Below are positions 7,705 to 15,710 of a stretch of 41,406 nt of DNA, one piece after another. The stretch comes from Planctomyces sp. (lineage in GTDB: Bacteria > Planctomycetota > Planctomycetia > Planctomycetales > Planctomycetaceae), in NCBI GenBank assembly GCA_016795105.1, contig JAEUIH010000064.1, forward strand, positions 1 through 41,406, given 5' to 3'. Numbering within the stretch: the first letter of the stretch is position 1; each line of letters starts with the position of its first letter. Made by a program: the position numbers and the translations under genes. The notes below the pieces were generated by a model that was not told the DNA's origin, searched no databases, and saw nothing but the letters and a program-made list of their open reading frames with translations.

Positions 7705-9024
7705 CTACCAGTTCCATGTCTTGCCAAGTGTGTCAAGTGCCTGCAGTGTCTCTTCAAATGTAGAACGCTCGTCGACTTTCTGCTTTAGAAAATGTCGAAT
7801 TGCCGGCATGAGCTGAACGGCACGATCGACCTGAGGCGACGAGCCGGGCTTATAAGCACCAATCTGGATCAGATCAGATATCTCAGCGTACGTTGCCATC
7901 ATGCTGCGGAGCTTGACAGCATTCGCGCGGTGTGAATCCTCGGTAACTTCCCGAAACAGCCGGCTGACGCTCACCGAAACATCCACTGCCGGGTAATGTC
8001 CCTGAGCCACAAGCTTTCGGTTAAGAACTATATGGCCATCAAGGATTGAACGGGCTGCATCGGTAATCGGTTCGTCGAGGTCATCGCCTTCGACGAGAAC
8101 TGTAATCAGCCCTGTGATAGCCCCTCGATCTCCACAACCAAGACGCTCCAGTACTTCTGCCATCAGCGACTGTACAGAGGGCGGATATCCTCGAGATCCC
8201 GGTGGTTCACCAAGCAGCAGTCCCAGTTCGCGTTGAGCCATTGCGAGTCGAGTCAGGCTGTCAAGGAAAAACAGGCAATGCAGTCCCTGATCTCTGAAAT
8301 CCTCCGCGATGGTAACGGCAGTCATCACCGCTTTGATTCGCATGAGAGGCGTCTGGTCAGACGTTGCGACAACCACCACTGATCGTTCACGACCTCGCGG
8401 TCCGAGGCAGTCTTCAATAAAGGGCCGCACTTCGCGCCCGCGTTCACCAACCAGAGCAATAACATTGACGTCAGACTCGGCACCCTTCGCGATTTCACCC
8501 AGCAGGGTACTTTTTCCGACGCCGCTGCCAGCGAACAGTCCAACACGCTGACCGCGACCGATAGTCAGCAATCCGTCGATGACCCGCTGACCAGTCACAA
8601 GTGGCTCTGTAATTCGCTGTCTCACCATCGGGTCCGGAACGCTGGCAGACTCAGGACGCCAGTTGCGGACGGTGAGGGGCCCGAGTCCGTCAAACGGTCG
8701 GCCGATGCCATCGATGACTCTGCCAAGCAGTGCCTTACCAACCGGAACAGCACGTCGATGTCCCGATGCGATGATCTCCAGGCCGGGTTGCAGACCTGAT
8801 GTACTGTCAAAGCACATCAATTGCGACTCATTCTCATCGAAGCCGACAACTTCAGCCAACAGCGGTTCGCTGTCCGGCACGAGTACCGAACAGGTCTCGC
8901 CCACGAACGCCGGGAGGCGAGCACGCAGCAGGCCTCGGGCACTTCGCAACCTGCCGACAGTTCGGAATGGGTCGAGGTCCTTTGTCAGTCGAGACAGTTC
9001 TTTAACATCAGGTCGCCGCAGCAT
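7705..9024 (-). CDS. fliI: Flagellum-specific ATPase FliI
   Basis: The cytoplasmic ATPase of the flagellar export apparatus, related to F1-ATPase beta subunits. The Walker A loop GSGVGKST is at residues 166-173. Walker B (LFFLDSLTRLAMAQRE) and the FliI signature GEPPGSRGYPPSV follow. The frame is open to 9057, but ATG 9024 is preferred: GGAG at 9032-9035 lies 7 bases before it, and 439 residues is the normal length. The gene still overlaps the end of fliH by 17 bases, consistent with a tightly coupled operon. Confidence 0.96.
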   Translation of the reverse strand: MLRRPDVKELSRLTKDLDPFRTVGRLRSARGLLRARLPAFVGETCSVLVPDSEPLLAEVVGFDENESQLMCFDSTSGLQPGLEIIASGHRRAVPVGKALLGRVIDGIGRPFDGLGPLTVRNWRPESASVPDPMVRQRITEPLVTGQRVIDGLLTIGRGQRVGLFAGSGVGKSTLLGEIAKGAESDVNVIALVGERGREVRPFIEDCLGPRGRERSVVVVATSDQTPLMRIKAVMTAVTIAEDFRDQGLHCLFFLDSLTRLAMAQRELGLLLGEPPGSRGYPPSVQSLMAEVLERLGCGDRGAITGLITVLVEGDDLDEPITDAARSILDGHIVLNRKLVAQGHYPAVDVSVSVSRLFREVTEDSHRANAVKLRSMMATYAEISDLIQIGAYKPGSSPQVDRAVQLMPAIRHFLKQKVDERSTFEETLQALDTLGKTWNW

Positions 9025-9763
9025 CGAGATTCTCCATCCATTCACGGCGAATGTCATCTATACGAGTGTGAATCTCAGAAAGAAGCGTCCGCCTCGCCGT
9101 TTCAATCCTTACGGTTCCGCGAGCCAGTGTGTCATCCTCTGTATATTCAACTTGCCCCTGCCACAGCTCTGGTTTCTGTGTCAATTCGGGTTTCTGTACC
9201 GGTTCGGATCTCTGTGAGGGATCCGTTTGGTGCTGTTCGGCCAGTCGTTTAAGCAACTGATGGTCCAGTGGATTCAGACGCACTCGAACGACGCCATCTG
9301 CATCCAGTTTGTGGAGGGCCTGTTGAATCAAAAGATCAACCCGAAACATGTCTTTGTCGATGGCTCTGCCAACAAGATAGGATGTCGCTGCCAGAGCCAA
9401 TTCAACGGCCAGTTGATGGACATCGCTGAAGACAGCCTTTTGAGTGATCTGAGTCTGTTCAATTTCTGTGGCAAGCTGACGAATGACCTCCATTAGTTCC
9501 CTTCCGTCGTCACGCGACAACAGATTTGGGTTCTGTACTGCGACCGTCGCCGGCTTTGGGGCCCCGGTCGCTTCGGCGAGGGTCATGACTGGCGGGTGAA
9601 ATGGCTGTGCTTCACCAGGTTGGTGCTGCTGCGTGGGAGGATGCAGTGATGATGTCGGGCGGACAGGCTTCCGAACCGGACGAGCAGCAGCAATCACGGT
9701 GCCGTCTTTTGTGACCAGACGGACGGGCGAGTGATGCAGGAGAACTGGAATTCTGGTAACCAT
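9008..9763 (-). CDS. fliH: FliH-like regulator of the flagellar export ATPase
   Basis: FliH binds FliI and links it to the C ring. This 251-residue protein has a basic, Pro-rich N-terminal part (about 1-75), then a helical segment with the FliH/HrpE-type stretch AVELALAATSYLVGRAI, and a C-terminal domain ending in an amphipathic helix (RIDDIRREWMENL). Between the two sits a short Gln/Lys/Pro/Glu-rich insert with near-repeats of QKPEL (about residues 195-215), which interrupts the usual FliH C-domain. FliH sequences diverge widely, so the position between fliG and fliI carries much of the weight. Confidence 0.85.
   Translation of the reverse strand: MVTRIPVLLHHSPVRLVTKDGTVIAAARPVRKPVRPTSSLHPPTQQHQPGEAQPFHPPVMTLAEATGAPKPATVAVQNPNLLSRDDGRELMEVIRQLATEIEQTQITQKAVFSDVHQLAVELALAATSYLVGRAIDKDMFRVDLLIQQALHKLDADGVVRVRLNPLDHQLLKRLAEQHQTDPSQRSEPVQKPELTQKPELWQGQVEYTEDDTLARGTVRIETARRTLLSEIHTRIDDIRREWMENLDAAAT
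9032..9035 (-). promoter_or_regulatory. Ribosome binding site that fixes the fliI start
   Basis: GGAG on the minus strand with a 7-base spacer to ATG 9024. It lies inside the end of fliH and argues against the longer start at 9057. Confidence 0.65.
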
Positions 9764-9772
9764 CGTTTGACG

Positions 9773-10753
9773 TTACTCGCTTTCCTGATCGATGCGAGCG
9801 ATCACTTCTGCAATTGCATCACGTGCCTGACGGACGCGGGACTCAGGCAGCGAAGTCTGGAATCGGAGTTCTTCTTCGATCGACTGACGCGCACGTCGTG
9901 AGAGGTTGCCAAGCACGGCATCTCGTAGTTCCACTGTGCAGTTTGTGAGAGCGGCCGTCAGAGTTGCCACGTCAATCTCACCCAGGATTCGCTGAATTGT
10001 TCGCGGTTCGAGCGACAGGATGTCCTCGAATCGATACATGCGTTTCATCAGTACCTTTGTGAGTTCCGGATCCTGTTCCTCGATCGCGGAAAGCATTGTG
10101 ATACGATTTTCGCGAGGAACTGAACGGAGCACGTCTGCCAGTCGATCGGCATGATCGCGGCGGTCGGGCGGTTCGGGCGACATCTGACGTCCGCGTTCGA
10201 GAGTTGCTCGGGCAATGCGTTCCACCAGAATCGCTGGAGCATGTTGTTCGCGGCTGAGTTCTTTCACAACAGCGTGGCGATAAGTCGGCTTCAGGAGGCT
10301 CAGCACATCAGCCGCCATCTTTGAAGGCATTTTGTTGATCAGAATGGCAGTCGTTTTTGGTTGTTCGCTTTCGAGAGCCAGTGCCAGCTGATAGACATTG
10401 AGCGACTGCAGATCAATCACCGGGTTACCGGTCAGCTGAAAGACAGTTTCCTGTTCTGAGTCCGACTGCGTCGCAGCAGGATCCTCTGCGGGCGGTTCGG
10501 GAACGACTTCCGCCGGAGGGGTCGGAGGTGTTAATGACGCGGCCTGTTGTTTGGCAAATTGGAGAAAGTCTTCGAACTCATCCAGCAGCTGTCGCTGTTG
10601 TTTTGGTCGCAGGATCTTCGGTTGCTGTTGCTGAATGGCCTTACGGAGCATTTGCGCGGACTCGACATTCAGCTGAGCCAGCACTGCTTCTGCGACATCG
10701 TCACCCAGCAGCTGCAGCAATTCGATCGTTTGTCGCTGACGGTTCATAACCAC
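9773..10753 (-). CDS. fliG: Flagellar motor switch protein FliG
   Basis: FliG forms the torque-generating ring between the MS ring and FliM. The 326-residue protein has the three helical domains expected. The C-terminal domain carries the conserved charged face (VELRDAVLGNLSRRARQSIEEELRF) that contacts the stator. An acidic, Pro-rich segment (about residues 70-105: TPPTPPAEVVPEPPAEDPAA) lies between the N-terminal FliF-binding domain and the middle domain; it is longer than usual. The listed start is GTG 10753; ATG 10747 is equally possible, and neither has a good Shine-Dalgarno. Confidence 0.93.
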   Translation of the reverse strand: MVMNRQRQTIELLQLLGDDVAEAVLAQLNVESAQMLRKAIQQQQPKILRPKQQRQLLDEFEDFLQFAKQQAASLTPPTPPAEVVPEPPAEDPAATQSDSEQETVFQLTGNPVIDLQSLNVYQLALALESEQPKTTAILINKMPSKMAADVLSLLKPTYRHAVVKELSREQHAPAILVERIARATLERGRQMSPEPPDRRDHADRLADVLRSVPRENRITMLSAIEEQDPELTKVLMKRMYRFEDILSLEPRTIQRILGEIDVATLTAALTNCTVELRDAVLGNLSRRARQSIEEELRFQTSLPESRVRQARDAIAEVIARIDQESE

Positions 10754-10820
10754 TGGAAATCAGTTTCAGGAGTGACCAAAGGAATTCAGAACTAACACGA
10801 TTGAAATGGGGAATCCGCGT

Positions 10821-12416
10821 TCAGGCAGCTGCTCGTCCGGAACGCGTTGACTGAGGACTGGATTGAGGTTGGGGATCTTTTTGAGCACTGTTCAGCCATG
10901 CTTCGAGAATGCTGGCGACAACTTCCGGATTCGCCTTTGCCTGTTCAGAGAGGTCCCGGATTCGCTGCATATCGGACATCGAGATTGGTTCTTCCTGAGG
11001 TGCCGCGACAACAACCGGCTTCATCTTGCGCAGAAGCATAAAGCCAGTGATCAGCGCCAGCAGTGAGGCTGTTGCCAGAGCTCCGGACTGAATTAGCGTT
11101 TCGTATTCCCGCCAGTTGAACGGTGGTGGAGACACAACCGGCTCTTCGGTGACACGTGCCAGTGGCTGCAGGACAACTGTGATTTCGTCGTTTCGTTCGG
11201 GATCGATACCAATCGCAGTTCGTACCAGCGCCTCGATATCCTGCTGAGAAATCGGAGTGACCGGAGCGGCCGCAGCTCCACCAGCGGCGGCTGCGGCCGG
11301 TGGAGCAAGGGCAGCCGGATCAACAATCACGGACGCTGTAATTCGGATAATATTGCCGGGCTCTGTGATGATCTCTTCTGTTGTTCTGCCGACTTCATAT
11401 TCTGTTGTGGCTGTCTCAGATTCGGTTCCGGAAGACCGTTCTGCAGGTGCTGTTGTTGACGCCTGAAGGTTTGGATCCGTGCCAACCGGTCCAGCGGCAT
11501 CAGGGATGACATCTGTGGATTTGTTGATCTCTGTCGTTTCTTTTCTCGGGACTTGCGCCTCAGGATCAAACTGGACGGCGCCGCGAGTGGTCCTGGTGAA
11601 ATCCAAAACGACGGAAACATATGCTGTTGCATTGCCAGGACCGAACTGAGTATTCAGCATGTCGAGTACTTTTGCTCGATACTGTTCTTCAACCTGGGCC
11701 TGCATTTCATACCGATCGAAAGCCGTAGTTGTTCCAGGACTGTCAACCTGATAGACGCGACCGTTCGTGTCGGTCAGTGTAATGTCCTCTGCCTTAAGTG
11801 CAGGAACTGCCTGTTTAACTGTATAAACAATGCTGCGGGCCATTTTCTGATTCAGTGATGCACCGCGTTTCATTTCCACGATGACGCTGGCCGTTGAGGG
11901 CAGTCGGTCATCATCAAACACGCTTTCCTTAGGAAGCGTGAGGTGGATTTTTGCTGCACGAACGCCATTCATCGACATGACGCTGCGCGCTAACTCCTGC
12001 TCAAGATTTCGTCGACGCTGATCATCGATTTCGCCGTTTGATGGTGGAAATACGCCTGTTGGCGCTGAGGATGCACTTCCAAGACTGTTTCCGCTTTGCA
12101 GATCCATCTGGTGAATAATTGCAAGTGCCGAGGTATAGCTGCCTCGTGGAACAGAAACTGTCGTGCCGGAGAAATTGACACGCGCAGTGATTTGTTCATC
12201 TTCGAGAGCTCCAACGATGTTGGCGGCATCCGTTGGTGTCAGGTCGGTAGCCACCGCAATGTATTCTTCCCGAGTTGCCCAGAAAAACGTAGAAACAACA
12301 GCGGTAATGCTTAACAACGCAGCGAAGGAAATGCCGACTCTCTGAGCGATTGTCCATCGCCCCCAGAGTTGTTTGAGTTGTTCTGCAAGTGCATTGAAAA
12401 CGGGCATCCATGCCAT
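10821..12416 (-). CDS. fliF: Flagellar MS-ring protein FliF
   Basis: FliF forms the MS ring in the inner membrane. It has 531 residues, with one membrane helix near 25-47 and a second near 440-460. Between them is the periplasmic ring-building region, with family motifs such as GEIDDQRRRNLEQELARS and KIHLTLPKESVF. The C-terminal tail (VASILEAWLNS) is the FliG-binding end. An Ala-rich low-complexity stretch (PPAAAAAGGAAAAP) precedes the second helix. An internal ATG at 12407 has better spacing from AAGG and could be the real start. Confidence 0.95.
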   Translation of the reverse strand: MAWMPVFNALAEQLKQLWGRWTIAQRVGISFAALLSITAVVSTFFWATREEYIAVATDLTPTDAANIVGALEDEQITARVNFSGTTVSVPRGSYTSALAIIHQMDLQSGNSLGSASSAPTGVFPPSNGEIDDQRRRNLEQELARSVMSMNGVRAAKIHLTLPKESVFDDDRLPSTASVIVEMKRGASLNQKMARSIVYTVKQAVPALKAEDITLTDTNGRVYQVDSPGTTTAFDRYEMQAQVEEQYRAKVLDMLNTQFGPGNATAYVSVVLDFTRTTRGAVQFDPEAQVPRKETTEINKSTDVIPDAAGPVGTDPNLQASTTAPAERSSGTESETATTEYEVGRTTEEIITEPGNIIRITASVIVDPAALAPPAAAAAGGAAAAPVTPISQQDIEALVRTAIGIDPERNDEITVVLQPLARVTEEPVVSPPPFNWREYETLIQSGALATASLLALITGFMLLRKMKPVVVAAPQEEPISMSDMQRIRDLSEQAKANPEVVASILEAWLNSAQKDPQPQSSPQSTRSGRAAA

Positions 12417-12467
12417 CCTTGAATCGACTGTCGATGGTGATCACTCACTGATCCTGCGCAGATCGTG

Positions 12468-12803
12468 TTACACCTGCATCCTCATGATTTCCTGATACGA
12501 CGAGATCAGACGATTCCTGATTTCCATAACCAATCGAAAAGCCAAGTCCGCTCGGGACGCATTCAGAACAATGTCATGAATACTGGTCGCTTCACCACTC
12601 ACCATGTCCTTTAAATCATGTTGCACGGTCGCCTGTTGCTGATCCGTCTGATCAACCATGCTTTTCATCAGATCAGCAAACGGTACATTGCCACTTCCCG
12701 ACTTTGCCCCTGGCAAACCGCCAGTACTGGCTGGACCTGCCGCATTTGTCTGCAGTGAGGCTGCCTGACTGATGAGACTGGATGTAACCGATGGAATGGC
12801 CAT
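12468..12803 (-). CDS. fliE: Flagellar hook-basal body protein FliE
   Basis: FliE joins the MS ring to the proximal rod. The 111-residue length fits. The C-terminal half carries the conserved FliE pattern: VPFADLMKSMVDQ, then IHDIVLNASRADLAFRLVME, then IRNRLISSYQEIMRM. The start overlaps the flgC stop by one base (TGATG), which indicates coupling. Confidence 0.95.
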   Translation of the reverse strand: MAIPSVTSSLISQAASLQTNAAGPASTGGLPGAKSGSGNVPFADLMKSMVDQTDQQQATVQHDLKDMVSGEATSIHDIVLNASRADLAFRLVMEIRNRLISSYQEIMRMQV

Positions 12804-13249
12804 CAGCGGTTACTCCTCAGGAGCGCCAGGGCCTGTTCGGCAAGCTGTCTGAATGTCTCAAGTGACTTGAGATTCGCTTCGTACGCCCGACTGGCGGTCA
12901 TCAGATCCACCATCTCGGATGCAACTGTGACATCCGGATAGGCAACAAAACCTTCAGCGTTTGCATCCGGGTGTCCAGGCTGATAAACCATTCGAGGCGG
13001 TTGATTGTCGGACTGAATTCCTGAGACTCGGACGCCTCGAAGTGAGTTTGTTTCCGTCGTTCCACCTGCTTGATACCGGTCCATCACGGCAGCAAAACTG
13101 ACCTGCTGACGCTGGTATGGACCACCTTCCGGAGTGGACGTGGAGTGAGCGTTGGCGATGTTGTTCGCCACAACATCCATCCGGGTTCGTTCGCCGGCCA
13201 GCCCGGATGCGCTGATGTTCATGCCGGAAAGGATGTTTTGAAGCGACAT
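12803..13249 (-). CDS. flgC: Flagellar proximal rod protein FlgC
   Basis: The sequence has both ends conserved in rod/hook proteins: N-terminal LSGMNISASGLAGERTRMDVVANNIANAHSTST-type motif (residues 7-38) and C-terminal EMVDLMTASRAYEANLKSLE. The 148-residue length is normal for FlgC. It is exported by the type III gate encoded downstream. It starts 40 bases after flgB and overlaps fliE by one base. Confidence 0.95.
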   Translation of the reverse strand: MSLQNILSGMNISASGLAGERTRMDVVANNIANAHSTSTPEGGPYQRQQVSFAAVMDRYQAGGTTETNSLRGVRVSGIQSDNQPPRMVYQPGHPDANAEGFVAYPDVTVASEMVDLMTASRAYEANLKSLETFRQLAEQALALLRSNR

Positions 13250-13289
13250 TGTAAAGTTCCTGACGAACCGAAGTTACGGAATCAAATGA

Positions 13290-13646
13290 CTAGCTGCCTT
13301 CGATGGCCAGCCTCATCTGGCTGATTTCGTGTCCAAGAAGCTGAAGATAGGTCTGCTGCAGAATTGCGTTCTTATTCATTTCACCGATCTCGCGGTCAAT
13401 ATCGACGTTGTTGCCATCGGCGCGGGCCGGAAGTCCGGGAGTCCGGCGGACCTCCGCGGATACACCTGAAAAGTCTTCCGTGCCCTTTGACAGTTCGCGA
13501 GCCAGTTGCTGTTCAAAATTGTATTCGAGCCGCTGATAGTGCGGAGTATTCACGTTCGCCACGTTCTGGCTGATCACCTTTTGCCGTTCTTCGGACGCGT
13601 TGATCAGTCGTCCAAGCAGTTCGAGATGGGGATTCAGGGGTTTCAT
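13290..13646 (-). CDS. flgB: Flagellar proximal rod protein FlgB
   Basis: This is the first gene of the flagellar operon. The motif RQKVISQNVANVNTPHYQR and the C-terminal helix (NAILQQTYLQLLGHEISQMRLAIEG) identify FlgB. The frame is open to a TTG at 13718, but ATG 13646 gives a family-like N-terminus and 118 residues, so it is preferred; there is no strong Shine-Dalgarno at either. The operon promoter should lie in 13647-14006. Confidence 0.92.
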   Translation of the reverse strand: MKPLNPHLELLGRLINASEERQKVISQNVANVNTPHYQRLEYNFEQQLARELSKGTEDFSGVSAEVRRTPGLPARADGNNVDIDREIGEMNKNAILQQTYLQLLGHEISQMRLAIEGS

Positions 13647-14006
13647 ATCGTCGTTATCGGAAATGACTGGTGTGGCCGAATAATCATTACGACCGTCAAA
13701 GCTTCTCTGGTTTGTCAATTCTCCGGGAGATCGAAGTAAAGCCTCCTCGAATGAGGGGAAACACTCTGTGAACCCGGCACGCCCATGACGTTACAAACCT
13801 TCTGACTGTTGAAATTGTCAGAATCGATATACTTCCGCCAAAGCTCCTGGAAGCGCCAGAGTCCCCATATGGTGCAGGCTTTTACCAATGATTTGATCAA
13901 GAAACCGATCAAGCCTTCGATGACCGAGCGACATTTCTTTGCTGGCTGCGTTTCGGTGAACGTAAGCGTTGAGAACATGTCATTTATCATCCTGGATTGT
14001 TTTTTC
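13647..14006. promoter_or_regulatory. Divergent intergenic region between flgB and the HDOD-GGDEF gene
   Basis: 360 bases with no convincing gene; it must hold promoters for the flagellar operon (minus) and the HDOD-GGDEF gene (plus). It contains a perfect 7-bp inverted repeat, TTCTGAC (13800-13806) and GTCAGAA (13817-13823), with a 10-base centre. That could be an operator. I could not find a convincing sigma-54 or sigma-28 promoter. Confidence 0.55.
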
Positions 14007-15605
14007 ATGCCTATCGACATCAAGAAGTACTCACGCGTTCCCTCACTTCCGACTGTTGCAATAGAGATCCTGCGGTTATTTGATGACCCGAACAGCTCGA
14101 TGGATGATCTGATTAAAGTCATCCGGAAAGACCCGGCGATCGTCAGCAAGTTGCTGAAGGCCGCAAACTCTGCTCAGTATGCAGCTCGGGGCGAAGTGAC
14201 TGACCCAAAGCGGGCAGTGATGATGCTTGGACGTGTTTCCGTGACCCCGCTGGTTCTGAGCTTCTCTTTGGCTCAGCAGTCAATGGGCACTGCGACTCAT
14301 GTTGAACATTACCGAAAGTTCTGGCTTCGTTCGTTTGTGCAAGCCACTGCTGCGGAAGTCCTTGGGAGTCAGTTTGGGTCTCCGGCGTTTCGCGGCGAGT
14401 GCTATACAACAAGCCTGCTGGCTGGGATTGGAAAGCTGGCACTGTTGCGAGCTGAGCAGGAGAAGTATGTTGAATGTCTTCGACGTAGTCAGGTCGAGGG
14501 TGCATCACTGTGCTGGGTCGAGCAGCAGATGTTCGGTTTTAGTCATTCGGAGCTGTCCGCGGAATTGCTGAAGCAGCTGGGATTGCCATCACGGTGCGTT
14601 CAGGCAATTCACACTCTCGACCTCTCTCGAACCAGCGATGAATTCAAAGACGGGGATCGTTCAACACTTGCGGATGTCAGTCGAACGGCTGATGCGGTCG
14701 CGAGCCTGCTTTGTGACGAATCGAGGGCAATTGCGATTCTTGCTCTGGACGATGCATTGCGAACGCTTGTGATTCCCAGTCCGCTGACTTCGGAAGAGCT
14801 GATCGATCGAGTTCGAGATCGACTTGATGCAACGGCAGCCATGTTTGATATCGATTTGCCGTCACTGCCGGCACCAGGTGACCTTTTGCAGGATGCTCTG
14901 GAGCAGTTGTCTCGATTCGCGAGTGCTGCAAACGAACAGGAGGCAACACCAGCGACCGTGCCTTCAGAGTTGCTGGAAGAAAATGGTCGACTGAAGCGAC
15001 GAGTCGCGGACCTGTTGAAGGTGTCACGAACGGATTCTCTCACGGGAGCATATAATCGGGCCTATTTTCTGACACAGCTTGCGGAGCGAGTCGCAGTTCA
15101 CAGAATTCGTCGCCAGTCCATTGGGTTGGCAGTGATCGACATTGATCACTTTAAGAAAATCAATGATACATGGGGACATCAGGCAGGAGACCACGTCCTG
15201 AAACTCGTTTCCGAGTGCCTTCAGAAGGCGCTTCGGGATTCGGACCTGCTTGCCCGGTACGGTGGCGAGGAATTCGTAATTCTGATGGATGACGCAACAA
15301 CAGAGGGCCTTGCAATTCTCGGAGAACGGCTTCGAGCAAAGATAGAAGAGCTTCCGATCAGTTTTGAGAGCAATCAAATTCCTGTGACGATCAGTATTGG
15401 TCTGACTGAAAGTCAGATCATCGGTGAAGACGCGGATTTTGCTCGACAGTTGTTTGCTGCTGCCGATACGGGAATGTATCGCGCAAAGCATTCGGGCAGA
15501 AACCGATTCGTCATCGAAGCATATGGTTGTCAGCCCGGCACGGGACCCATCGGGAAATCGGATCGGGTTGAACTTCCCGATCAGCAGTCAATGGCCCTTG
15601 TCTGA
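14007..15605 (+). CDS. HDOD-GGDEF protein, probable diguanylate cyclase
   Basis: It has 532 residues. The N-terminal half (about 1-200) is an HDOD domain, with KYSRVPSLPTVAIEILRLF near its start and AANSAQYA after it. A helical linker leads to a GGDEF domain that starts near TDSLTGAYNRAYF. The active-site motif is GGEEF (419-423). The I-site motif RDSD (410-413) sits exactly five residues before it, so product inhibition by c-di-GMP is likely. The metal-binding Asp in VIDIDHFKKIND is present. The frame is open upstream to 13809, but ATG 14007 begins the HDOD domain as in the family. Its position opposite the flagellar operon suggests a link with motility; this is inference. Confidence 0.88.
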   Translation: MPIDIKKYSRVPSLPTVAIEILRLFDDPNSSMDDLIKVIRKDPAIVSKLLKAANSAQYAARGEVTDPKRAVMMLGRVSVTPLVLSFSLAQQSMGTATHVEHYRKFWLRSFVQATAAEVLGSQFGSPAFRGECYTTSLLAGIGKLALLRAEQEKYVECLRRSQVEGASLCWVEQQMFGFSHSELSAELLKQLGLPSRCVQAIHTLDLSRTSDEFKDGDRSTLADVSRTADAVASLLCDESRAIAILALDDALRTLVIPSPLTSEELIDRVRDRLDATAAMFDIDLPSLPAPGDLLQDALEQLSRFASAANEQEATPATVPSELLEENGRLKRRVADLLKVSRTDSLTGAYNRAYFLTQLAERVAVHRIRRQSIGLAVIDIDHFKKINDTWGHQAGDHVLKLVSECLQKALRDSDLLARYGGEEFVILMDDATTEGLAILGERLRAKIEELPISFESNQIPVTISIGLTESQIIGEDADFARQLFAAADTGMYRAKHSGRNRFVIEAYGCQPGTGPIGKSDRVELPDQQSMALV

Positions 15606-15710
15606 ACGACCGGTTTCCAGTTGATGGCACTTCGACAGTTGCAGTGCGGATATGAATGCTGAACAATCCTCGCGAGTCAGAACCTGAACTCGCTGAGGAG
15701 AACTAAGCAG

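Noticed and set aside
13650-13665. CCGATAA on the minus strand, like a sigma-28 -10 element
   Set aside because: No TAAA at the right distance, and it sits only about 12 bases before the flgB ATG.
13715-14149. A 144-residue minus-strand open frame across the flgB / HDOD-GGDEF gap
   Set aside because: It runs into the HDOD coding region in antisense, has no recognisable motif and no ribosome binding site.
15672-15693. Inverted repeat GCGAGT / ACTCGC after the HDOD-GGDEF gene
   Set aside because: No T-tract follows, so I do not call it a terminator; it is too short to call an operator on its own.
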